Below, in pieces: positions 1-6,183 of a stretch of DNA of 9,864 nt. The DNA is taken from NCBI GenBank assembly GCA_028715095.1, contig JAQUSM010000017.1, positions 3,473 through 13,336 on the forward strand, written 5' to 3'. Position numbers and translations under genes: made by a program. Every line of letters starts with the position of its first letter. Positions within the stretch are counted from its first letter, which is position 1. The DNA comes from Candidatus Omnitrophota bacterium. GTDB lineage: Bacteria; Omnitrophota; Gorgyraeia; Gygaellales; Profunditerraquicolaceae. The notes under the pieces are model-generated. The model did no database searches and was not told where the DNA came from. It was given only the letters and a program-made list of their open reading frames with translations.

Positions 1-1002
1 GACCACTTCATCCGTAAGCTTTGGTTTAAATTTACCCACATCAACCATTATCTGATCCATGCAAATCCTGCCGCTGACATAAAACCTCCTGCCGTTGATT
101 AAAAGCGGGCCGAGGTTAGAAAGGTTACGCGGGTATCCGTCTCCATAGCCGATAGGCAAAGTAACAATGTAAGTTGAACGCTTGGTTACATATGCATGCC
201 CATAACTTATACCGTATCCTGCGGGGACCTGCTTGATAAAGATTACGCGGGTTTTAAGGCTCAGGACAGGTTTTAAATTTATCCCCAACCCGGGCTTGGG
301 ATGCAGTCCATAAATCACAAGGCCCGGCCTGACCATTGTAAAATGGCTCTCCTTACAATCAATCAAAGCAACGCTGTTGGCGGCATGTACCAAAGGTATG
401 CTTACGCCGCATTTCTTCAATTCACTGACCAGGCCGTTAAATAGCTTGACCTGAAAGGCAGTAAACTTGCGGTTGGAATCCGCAAAGGGAAAATGCGTGA
501 ATATGCCTTCGATTGCAATGGACTTAAGCCTGTATATCTTCCTGATTAAATCAAAAGCATCATGATGCGCCACCCCGATCCTGCCCATCCCGGTATCTAT
601 TTTGATATGCAGACGCATATGTTTGTTTAATGCGCTTGCTTTTCTGCTTAAGGCGGCAGCCGACTGGTAATCGCATATAGTAGGCGTAAGGTCAAAAGTA
701 AAAAGCGAATTGATATCCCGCTTAAGAGTCAAGCCCAGGACAAGAATAGGCGTTCTTATGAGCTCCTTCCTCAGCTTTATCCCTTCGTCGATAGAAGCAA
801 CACCCAGATAATCCACTCCTGCGGCAACTAATCTCTTGGATACGGGGATTAAACCATGGCCATAGGCATCAGCCTTTACAGTGACTAAGACTTTTGTCTG
901 AGGCTGCAGGTGCAACTTCACCTGTTTAAAATTATGTTCCAGGTTATTAAGGTTTACCTCTGCCCAGGTGGGCCGATAACCTATCTTGCTTTTATCTGGC
1001 AT
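1..1002 (-). CDS. alr: Alanine racemase, 3' end cut off by the window edge
   Basis: This PLP-dependent enzyme interconverts L- and D-alanine in the cytoplasm, supplying D-alanine for peptidoglycan. My reading of the minus strand from the ATG at 1002 stays open for 334 codons to the window edge; the family is usually about 370 residues, so roughly the last 35-40 are missing. The PLP lysine is K43 in VTVKADAYGHG. The second catalytic base is Y267 in AGYGISYGHAYVT. The late signature GRICMDQIMVDV is at about 311-322. A substrate-side signature, KIDTGMGRIG, lies mid-protein. The start overlaps the 3' end of tsaB by 22 bases and has no strong Shine-Dalgarno, so translation is probably coupled to tsaB. 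Alr beside tsaE/tsaB occurs in other bacteria. The motifs leave little doubt; whether it is biosynthetic or catabolic cannot be told, but the housekeeping context favours biosynthetic. Confidence 0.96.
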   Translation of the reverse strand, partial: MPDKSKIGYRPTWAEVNLNNLEHNFKQVKLHLQPQTKVLVTVKADAYGHGLIPVSKRLVAAGVDYLGVASIDEGIKLRKELIRTPILVLGLTLKRDINSLFTFDLTPTICDYQSAAALSRKASALNKHMRLHIKIDTGMGRIGVAHHDAFDLIRKIYRLKSIAIEGIFTHFPFADSNRKFTAFQVKLFNGLVSELKKCGVSIPLVHAANSVALIDCKESHFTMVRPGLVIYGLHPKPGLGINLKPVLSLKTRVIFIKQVPAGYGISYGHAYVTKRSTYIVTLPIGYGDGYPRNLSNLGPLLINGRRFYVSGRICMDQIMVDVGKFKPKLTDEVV

Positions 1003-1655
1003 TCTTGAGGGTATAAATAAACTGGGTTAACCGTCTGCGCCGTGCTGAATTTCCTGGCCCTTATTTTGACCAGTGCGAGCTCAATAAGGTTATGTGCCTT
1101 AGGAAACCAGTAATCTTTATCCAGGATAATTGCGCCTTTTATCCGGCCCTGCATTTTATCTTTATATAAGGCTGCTGCGTCTCCTAAGATTATCGCCTTG
1201 TCGGCAAACTTTTTAACAAACTCATCCAGGCTCAAAAGCCGGTATTCGCTTTTGCGCTTCAGGAGGCCGCGTTCTCTTTTATAAGAACAGCAATAAATAA
1301 GCCCCCTCCTGGCGTCTATCGCCGGAACAACCAACCCATTTCCGTGCGGGGCATTTTCTGCCAGGATATCCAATGTGGATATCCCGATAACCGGCTTGTC
1401 CCTGACAATACTTAATCCTTTTATCGTAGCTAAGCCTATACGCATGCCGGTAAAAGAACCCGGGCCCAGGCCGCAGGCAAAATAATCAATATCCGCTATT
1501 CTTAATCCCGCAGCCGTAATAACCCTCTCTATGGTTGGAACCAAAAGGGCAGAAAGGCTCCTGCCTGTCTCAAGATTATATTCATAGAACTTCCCGTCTA
1601 CATACAACCCAAGGCACAAAAAATTAGTGGTCGTATCAATTCCCAATATTTTCAT
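981..1655 (-). CDS. tsaB: tRNA t6A synthesis scaffold protein TsaB
   Basis: TsaB is a catalytically inactive ASKHA-fold paralogue of TsaD. With TsaD and TsaE it forms the complex that moves threonylcarbamoyl from its adenylate to A37 of ANN-decoding tRNAs. Visible hallmarks are the N-terminal strand MKILGIDTTT, the signature GPGSFTGMRIG at 64-74, and AIDARRGLIY at 112-121. The length of 224 residues is normal. The 'HxxxxLP' region of E. coli TsaB reads GRSLSALLVP (31-40) here, so the usual histidine is replaced. The ATG at 1655 is supported by AGAGGA just upstream and lies inside the end of tsaE (20-base overlap). The 3' end overlaps alr by 22 bases. tsaD and the carboxylase-like tsaC are not in the window and must be encoded elsewhere. 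Confidence 0.94.
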   Translation of the reverse strand: MKILGIDTTTNFLCLGLYVDGKFYEYNLETGRSLSALLVPTIERVITAAGLRIADIDYFACGLGPGSFTGMRIGLATIKGLSIVRDKPVIGISTLDILAENAPHGNGLVVPAIDARRGLIYCCSYKRERGLLKRKSEYRLLSLDEFVKKFADKAIILGDAAALYKDKMQGRIKGAIILDKDYWFPKAHNLIELALVKIRARKFSTAQTVNPVYLYPQECQIKAR

Positions 1656-2103
1656 GGATCCTCTTTAACAGCTGTTTATATACAGGCCCCCTGCCTACAA
1701 ATTCAAGCATCCTGCTTTTGCTGCTTTTATTAGATAGCTTAATCTTCAGGAATTCCTTTGGCAAGAGGAATTTGAGCCGCTCCGGCCACTCAATAACTGT
1801 TACGGCGTCAGAATAAAAATACTCTTCATATCCTAAACCCATAATCTCTTCGGGTTTTTTGATCCTGTAGAAATCAAAATGGTTCAGGGGATGTTTCCCC
1901 TTGTATACGCGAAGCAAAACAAAAGTAGGGCTGACTACATCATCTTTATCAATACCCAGGCCCTGCGCGATCCCTTTAGCCAAAACCGTCTTGCCTGCGC
2001 CAAGAGAACCGGACAAAAGAATAATCTCGCCTCCGCGAAAGTTACGCGCAAGTAACCTGCCTATTTTTAAGGTTTGTTTGATTGATGTAGATAATTTTTT
2101 CAT
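1636..2103 (-). CDS. tsaE: tRNA t6A synthesis ATPase TsaE
   Basis: TsaE is the small P-loop ATPase that drives turnover of the TsaB-TsaD complex during t6A37 formation in tRNA. The 155 residues match the family length. The Walker A motif GSLGAGKT is at 32-39. The family blocks follow in order: SPTF at 58-61, HFDFYR at 75-80, GYEEYF at 91-96 and VIEWPER at 103-109. The start codon shares one base with the thiL stop (TAATG arrangement), and no clear Shine-Dalgarno is seen, which suggests coupled re-initiation. The 3' end overlaps tsaB by 20 bases. thiL-tsaE-tsaB in this order is also found in Bacillus (thiL-ydiB-ydiC). All key motifs are present and I see nothing degenerate. Confidence 0.96.
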   Translation of the reverse strand: MKKLSTSIKQTLKIGRLLARNFRGGEIILLSGSLGAGKTVLAKGIAQGLGIDKDDVVSPTFVLLRVYKGKHPLNHFDFYRIKKPEEIMGLGYEEYFYSDAVTVIEWPERLKFLLPKEFLKIKLSNKSSKSRMLEFVGRGPVYKQLLKRIHENIGN

Positions 2104-3035
2104 TAGAAATGCTTAAACCCGGCCTTCTGGCACCTTGGCTTAAAGGATTGCCAAGTGCCGCCCTTCTGGGCGGAATATTTATTATTCTGATTGATCAACC
2201 TCAAACCGAATGATGCCGGCATAATTTCCCCTATTACTTTAAAACTATATTTTGAAGACTTAATGATCTTACTGGCCTGATCTCTTGAGACAGTAAAAAG
2301 CAGCTCAAACTCCTCCCCGGAACAAAGCGCCTCTTCTATTCCCGCAGCCTCTTTACTTAAAGGAATAAGGCTTTCATATAAAACAGCTCCGGCAGAACTC
2401 TGCTCTAATATATGCCCCAGGTCCTGGATCAGCCCGTCGGAAACATCAATCATGGAATTAATCTTGAAATTATCCACCAAAAAACGCGACTCATTTAAAC
2501 GGGGAGTAAAATTTAAATGTTTGCCCTTGATTGATCCGCCAAAACTTCCGGTTACCATAATAATATCGCCGTATTTTGCCCCCCTGCGCAGGCAAAGCTT
2601 ATTTTTCTGGACCTGGCCCAGCATGCTTACATCAATAACCAATTTGCCTGAAGCGCTGATATCCCCGCCGACAATATTGATTTTATATTTCTTCGCCAGG
2701 CCAAAGAGCCCTTTAGCCAAAAGGTCGACCTGACTAACCAGCATATTCTTCGGCAACCCCAGTGAAACTACAGCATGCCTGGGAATCCCGCCGCAGGCGG
2801 CAATATCGCTTATGGATACGCCTAAAGCCTTTCTACCTACAGCTTCCAGATTATCAGACTTGATAAAATCCACCCCTTCGATGATCATATCGCAGGTAAA
2901 TAACTGATAACAGGATTTCGACAGGTTCAAAACCGCGCAATCATCGCCGCTGCCCCTAAAAACAGAACGGTCGGTTTTAATTTTATTTTGAAATCTTTTG
3001 ATTAAACCAAATTCGCCGATTTCTTTTAAACGCAT
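2103..3035 (-). CDS. thiL: Thiamine-monophosphate kinase
   Basis: ThiL phosphorylates thiamine monophosphate with ATP to make thiamine diphosphate, the active cofactor; it is a cytoplasmic enzyme of the PurM/SelD/HypE-like fold. Family blocks appear in order over 310 residues: GEFGLIKRF at 7-15, GSGDDCAVL at 28-36, CDMIIEGVDF at 48-57 (usually GVHF, so D57 replaces the histidine), KALGVSISDIAACGG at 69-83, VGGDIS at 122-127, MIDVSDGLIQDLGHI at 195-209 and SGEEFELLFTV at 239-249. The aspartates that hold Mg-ATP are kept. The ATG at 3035 has AAGGGG five bases upstream, a strong site located inside the end of mtnA (10-base overlap). No other thiamine genes are in the window, so it could serve de novo synthesis or salvage. 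Confidence 0.95.
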   Translation of the reverse strand: MRLKEIGEFGLIKRFQNKIKTDRSVFRGSGDDCAVLNLSKSCYQLFTCDMIIEGVDFIKSDNLEAVGRKALGVSISDIAACGGIPRHAVVSLGLPKNMLVSQVDLLAKGLFGLAKKYKINIVGGDISASGKLVIDVSMLGQVQKNKLCLRRGAKYGDIIMVTGSFGGSIKGKHLNFTPRLNESRFLVDNFKINSMIDVSDGLIQDLGHILEQSSAGAVLYESLIPLSKEAAGIEEALCSGEEFELLFTVSRDQASKIIKSSKYSFKVIGEIMPASFGLRLINQNNKYSAQKGGTWQSFKPRCQKAGFKHF

Positions 3036-4081
3036 TTATTCCCCTTGGAAATCCTGTTAATATTCTTGATATAAGGCGGCCGGATAATCCCTTTATCCGT
3101 GATGATCCCGCTGATCAGATGGCTGGCGGTAACGTCAAAAGCAGGGTTGAGCACATTGGCTCCGGAAGGGGATATTTCCTTCTTAAACAGGATACTGGTA
3201 ATCTCCCGGCTGTTACGCATTTCAATTTTTATATCTTTGCCGCTTTTTATATTGAAATCAAAGGTGCTTACGGGCGCTGCGATATAAAAAGGTATTTTAT
3301 GATATTGACACAGGATTGCCAGGTTGCTTGTCCCGATCTTGTTAGCTGAATCGCCGTTTGCGGCAATACGGTCTGCGCCGGTAATTACCAAATCCACTTT
3401 CCCTTCGGCCATAAGGGAAGCCGCTGTATTATCCGCAATCATCGTAACATCTACCCCTTTTTTGTAAAGCTCCCAGGTAGACAGCCTGCTTCCCTGCAAC
3501 AAAGGCCGTGTTTCGCAAGAAAATACTTTTATTTTCTTGCCTTGAGTGCAGGCAGAATATATAACTCCCAGGGCAGTGCCATAATCAACGGTCGCCAGTA
3601 TACCGGCATTACAGATTGTCAAAACCCTGCTGTTGTGTTTAAGCAATTTAGCCCCATAGAAACCAATCCTGCGGCAAGAAGAGGCATCCTCCTGCATAAT
3701 CTTTTTTCCTTCAGCCAGGATTATCTGTTTAATCTTAGCAACAGGCAGCTGATTATTCCTTAAGGCAGCTAAGCAGGCCCTTTCAATACCCCAAAAAAGA
3801 TTCCTGGCTGTCGGCCGGGACTCGGCGATATGCTTTGCCACTGCGCTTAACTTACGGCTAAACCCGGGCCAATCAGAACCCGGATAATTTCTCACTCCCA
3901 AATACACCCCTAAAGCAGCTGCCGCGCCTAAAGCCGGAGCGCCGCGCACCTGTAAAATCTTTATCGCCCGGCATAAACCTTCCAACTTATTGATATTGAT
4001 ATAAACTAACTTCTGCGGCAATCTGGTCTGGTCGATAATCCTGACGCTATTGTTTTTCCAGTCTATTGTGCGGATATTCAT
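3026..4081 (-). CDS. mtnA: S-methyl-5-thioribose-1-phosphate isomerase
   Basis: MtnA converts 5-methylthioribose-1-phosphate to 5-methylthioribulose-1-phosphate, recycling methylthioadenosine from polyamine and SAM metabolism. Starting at the ATG at 4081 the protein has 351 residues, the family size, and begins MNIRTIDWKN as homologues do. Key blocks are IDQTRLP at 16-22, VRGAPALG at 45-52, TICNAGILAT at 155-164 with catalytic C157, FSCETRPLLQG at 187-197, ADNTAA at 216-221, and ITGADRIAANGD at 233-244 with catalytic D237. An in-frame ATG at 4198 would add 39 residues, but these come from the upstream repeat and do not resemble MtnA. The nearest Shine-Dalgarno (AGGAGGG) is 17 bases upstream, which is unusually far. 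The fold is shared with eIF2B-like proteins, but ETRP plus the C/D pair favours MtnA. No other methionine-salvage gene is nearby. Confidence 0.93.
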   Translation of the reverse strand: MNIRTIDWKNNSVRIIDQTRLPQKLVYININKLEGLCRAIKILQVRGAPALGAAAALGVYLGVRNYPGSDWPGFSRKLSAVAKHIAESRPTARNLFWGIERACLAALRNNQLPVAKIKQIILAEGKKIMQEDASSCRRIGFYGAKLLKHNSRVLTICNAGILATVDYGTALGVIYSACTQGKKIKVFSCETRPLLQGSRLSTWELYKKGVDVTMIADNTAASLMAEGKVDLVITGADRIAANGDSANKIGTSNLAILCQYHKIPFYIAAPVSTFDFNIKSGKDIKIEMRNSREITSILFKKEISPSGANVLNPAFDVTASHLISGIITDKGIIRPPYIKNINRISKGNKCV

Positions 4082-4098
4082 TTTATTAAGAGTACTAT

Positions 4099-4105
4099 CC
4101 CTCCT
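4099..4105 (-). promoter_or_regulatory. Badly spaced Shine-Dalgarno upstream of mtnA
   Basis: The minus strand reads AGGAGGG here, a near-perfect ribosome binding core. It lies 17 bases before the mtnA ATG at 4081, whereas 5-9 bases is normal, and no ATG, GTG or TTG sits at the normal distance in the mtnA frame. Either it works poorly, or the region between folds, or it is a relic of a leader that belonged to another gene or to the adjacent repeat. Its use for mtnA is inference. Confidence 0.45.
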
Positions 4106-4134
4106 GTTTATTGTCAGGCTCGACCGCCGGATGG

Positions 4135-4293
4135 GGCAGGCTGCCGAGACTTGGTTCGAGCAGCATCTCAAGAATTGAGCAGGCATGGTTGCCCGCATAT
4201 AAACATCAGGCAGAGCGAAATTCTTGCCGAAGCGAAGCTCGCCACGCTGGGGCGAGCAAGCGGTGATGCGAGAACAAGGCTCGGCAGCCTGCC
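4135..4293. repeat. MITE/REP-like element bounded by inverted repeats
   Basis: This 159-base segment is bounded by inverted repeats. The left end (4135-4153) is GGCAGGCTGCCGAGACTTG. The right end (4275-4293), read on the minus strand, is GGCAGGCTGCCGAGCCTTG. They agree at 18 of 19 bases. Each end also contains its own small palindrome, GGCAG-x-CTGCC. The interior holds a hairpin (4237-4257) and a short palindrome CTCAA-gaa-TTGAG (4167-4179). By hand count 4121-4295 is about 60% GC, well above sampled flanks (about 30-45%). There is no transposase and I see no convincing target-site duplication. It fills the only sizeable intergenic gap, between the DUF362 gene and mtnA. A mobile, non-autonomous repeat is the best reading; a structured RNA or long-range mRNA stem is the alternative. 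Confidence 0.6.
4237..4257 (-). other. Perfect 7-bp hairpin inside the repeat
   Basis: GCTCGCC (4237-4243) and GGCGAGC (4251-4257) are exact reverse complements around a 7-base loop, giving a very GC-rich stem. In the minus-strand transcript it starts about 40 bases after the DUF362 stop. No run of U follows the stem, so it is not a canonical intrinsic terminator. It could stabilise the mRNA 3' end of the right block or simply be part of the element's structure. Confidence 0.55.
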
Positions 4294-4295
4294 AA

Positions 4296-5414
4296 TCATA
4301 ATCCTATTAATTTAGCCAAGAGGCTCTTTTTCAGGTCTATTGCCGCAGAAGGGCATCCCTCCTGGCAGCAGAAACATGCAATGCATTGTTTATAATTAAA
4401 AACTATTCCCCTCTTTTTAAGCGCGATACATTTTCTCGGGCAGATATTTACGCAATGTCCGCAACGCGTGCATTTTAAACGCAAAGAATACGGATAATAT
4501 TTAATTAATGATTTAAGTATTATTTTAACGGCATCCGGTAGATTACTTGCTTTTGTTGCCTGCGGCAATATAAACGCAGGAATATCCAGCTTATCAATAT
4601 CTTCTCCTGCTATTTTAATCCTGCTAAGCTGACCTTCCCCTAAACCACGCAGGAATGCTTCTTTGGTGGATAAAACCTCCTGATTCTTAATGCCCATTAT
4701 TTTGGCCATAACCGTATCCAAGGCTACGCAATCAGCCCCGCCCAGTAAAAGATTAAGTTGGCGCGGCCTGCCGCTGGAACCCGGGCCATCCCCTTCCATA
4801 GCCAACACCCCGTCAATAATCGTTAAGGCGGGCCTTGCCTCCTGGTATATATCCACCAGGATCTTGGCGAATTCAGGCGGCTTAAAATAATTCTTATGCA
4901 ATTCGGTTTTGTACGTACCTGAAACCAAACCAAAAAGATTCTTAATCGCCCCGGTCATTAAAGTAAATTCATGGGTCTTGAATTTAGGCAGGTTGACCAG
5001 GTAGTCGCACTCATCAAGCCAGCTGGTAAGCGGAAACTTATTGCGCATCCTGCGTTTATCAAAGTTAACCAGCTGCACGTCTTCATCATGCGCTACCTTC
5101 TTTATCCCGGTAACTTCATAAACCTCATCCACATTTTCTATATACTTGCCCCAGACGCTTGGGCCATCACCGATGATAACCCGGCAATTAATCTCTTTTA
5201 GGATATGGATAACTGATCTGACTACCTGCGGATGCGTAGTAATCGCGTATTCCGGACCCTTGGACATCAAAAGGTTCGGCTTGACCAGTACGCGGGAGCC
5301 CGGCTTGACAAAAGAGGTTATGCCGCCCAGAAGATCAAGCATTCTCCTGAGCGCCTGTTCTACAACAGGCGGCTCATAACTATTGCATTTAACTATGGAA
5401 ATCTGCGTGCTCAT
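4296..5414 (-). CDS. DUF362 protein with two C-terminal 4Fe-4S motifs
   Basis: This is a two-part protein of 372 residues. Residues about 5-290 form a DUF362 domain, recognisable from VLVKPNLLM at 42-50, TTHPQVV at 59-65, LVNLPKFKTHEF at 139-150, GAIKNLFGLV at 155-164 and IIDGVLAMEGDGPG at 199-212. Residues 315-354 carry two ferredoxin-type motifs: C315, C318, C321, C325 and C344, C347, C350, C354, all in CxxCxxCxxxC spacing, with spare cysteines at 329 and 349. The family is widespread in anaerobes, and no reaction is established that I can name. The clusters imply electron transfer or redox sensing in the cytoplasm; no signal peptide or membrane segment is seen. The start overlaps the tatD stop (ATGA), so it is translated with the housekeeping genes upstream. 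The 3' side is the inverted-repeat element. Confidence 0.9.
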   Translation of the reverse strand: MSTQISIVKCNSYEPPVVEQALRRMLDLLGGITSFVKPGSRVLVKPNLLMSKGPEYAITTHPQVVRSVIHILKEINCRVIIGDGPSVWGKYIENVDEVYEVTGIKKVAHDEDVQLVNFDKRRMRNKFPLTSWLDECDYLVNLPKFKTHEFTLMTGAIKNLFGLVSGTYKTELHKNYFKPPEFAKILVDIYQEARPALTIIDGVLAMEGDGPGSSGRPRQLNLLLGGADCVALDTVMAKIMGIKNQEVLSTKEAFLRGLGEGQLSRIKIAGEDIDKLDIPAFILPQATKASNLPDAVKIILKSLIKYYPYSLRLKCTRCGHCVNICPRKCIALKKRGIVFNYKQCIACFCCQEGCPSAAIDLKKSLLAKLIGL

Positions 5415-6172
5415 TTCAGCTTAAAAAAATCCCCGGCGTTTTTAGTTGTCCTGTCTGCAATCTCTTCAAAGCTGACTTCCTTGATCAGGCTGACTGCCTC
5501 AGCCAGTAATTTTATCTGCATCGGCTCATTACGCCTGCCGCGAAAACCTTCGGGAGATAAATATGGCGCGTCGGTTTCAAGCATCAGCCTGTCAATTGGC
5601 GTAAGCTTAACCATATCCCTGAGGCCCTGAGCCTTTTTGTAGGTGATATTGCAGGTAAAAGAAATAAAAAAACCCAGATCTAAACATTCCTTTAAGAAAG
5701 TTTCGTCTCCTGAAAAACAGTGTATCAGCGCCCGCACAGGCATAGCAGCTTTTAATACCTGGATAGCCTGCGCTTCTGCCTGACGGCTGTGCACTACCAG
5801 CGGCAGGTTTAAATCTTTGGCTAATTTGATCTGTTCATTAAACGCATGCAGCTGGTGCGCCTCGGAAGAAAGATTGCGGTAATAATCCAAACCGGTTTCT
5901 CCGATAGCCACAACCTTTTTTCCTAAAGCCAATTCCCTTAATTTAGCCTCCCGCTCCTGATTGAACCCGTCCGCATCATGCGGATGCACTCCTACTCCGG
6001 CATAAACCTGGCTGTATTTGGCGGCCAATGCACAAGCCGCTCTTGATGAATCAAGGGTTGAGCCGATATTCACAAAATAACCAATCCCCGCATCCAAGGC
6101 GCGCTGGATAACCGCGTCGCGATCCGGATCGAATTGCTCAAAATCAAGATGGCAGTGGGTATCAACTAACAT
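5411..6172 (-). CDS. tatD: TatD-family metal-dependent hydrolase (DNase)
   Basis: This TIM-barrel amidohydrolase-like nuclease has 253 residues. Characterised members show 3'-5' exonuclease or DNase activity; the physiological substrate here is unknown. Metal ligands are visible in order: H6 and H8 in DTHCHLD (4-10), E92 in GETGLDYY (91-98), H128 in VVHSR, H151 in HCFSG and D201 in LETDAPYL (198-205). The conserved RGRRNEP follows at 211-217. The ATG at 6172 is 11 bases after the metG stop and lacks a clear Shine-Dalgarno. The stop overlaps the DUF362 start by four bases (ATGA). metG followed by a tatD homologue is a very common pair (Bacillus metS-yabD), so this copy is the YabD/YcfH-like type rather than one linked to Tat protein export. 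Confidence 0.94.
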   Translation of the reverse strand: MLVDTHCHLDFEQFDPDRDAVIQRALDAGIGYFVNIGSTLDSSRAACALAAKYSQVYAGVGVHPHDADGFNQEREAKLRELALGKKVVAIGETGLDYYRNLSSEAHQLHAFNEQIKLAKDLNLPLVVHSRQAEAQAIQVLKAAMPVRALIHCFSGDETFLKECLDLGFFISFTCNITYKKAQGLRDMVKLTPIDRLMLETDAPYLSPEGFRGRRNEPMQIKLLAEAVSLIKEVSFEEIADRTTKNAGDFFKLK

Positions 6173-6183
6173 TTGATATGGAA

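Noticed and set aside
4082..4198. A 39-residue N-terminal extension of MtnA beginning at the ATG at 4198
   Set aside because: The sequence comes from the inverted-repeat region, is rich in R, S and C, and has no likeness to MtnA; the protein from 4081 already has the family's usual start and length.
4237..4257. Rho-independent terminator after the DUF362 gene
   Set aside because: The stem is good but no U-run follows it on the transcribed strand.
4129..4299. Target-site duplication flanking the repeat
   Set aside because: Bases outside the two ends (GGATGG on the left, AATCAT on the right) do not form a convincing direct repeat, so insertion is inferred only from the inverted ends and composition.
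5232..5630. A 132-codon plus-strand open frame
   Set aside because: It lies antisense across the tatD/DUF362 junction, both clearly real genes, and its translation has no recognisable domain. Other plus-strand open frames, such as 2452-2733, 6314-6607 and 8903-9178, are rejected for the same reason.
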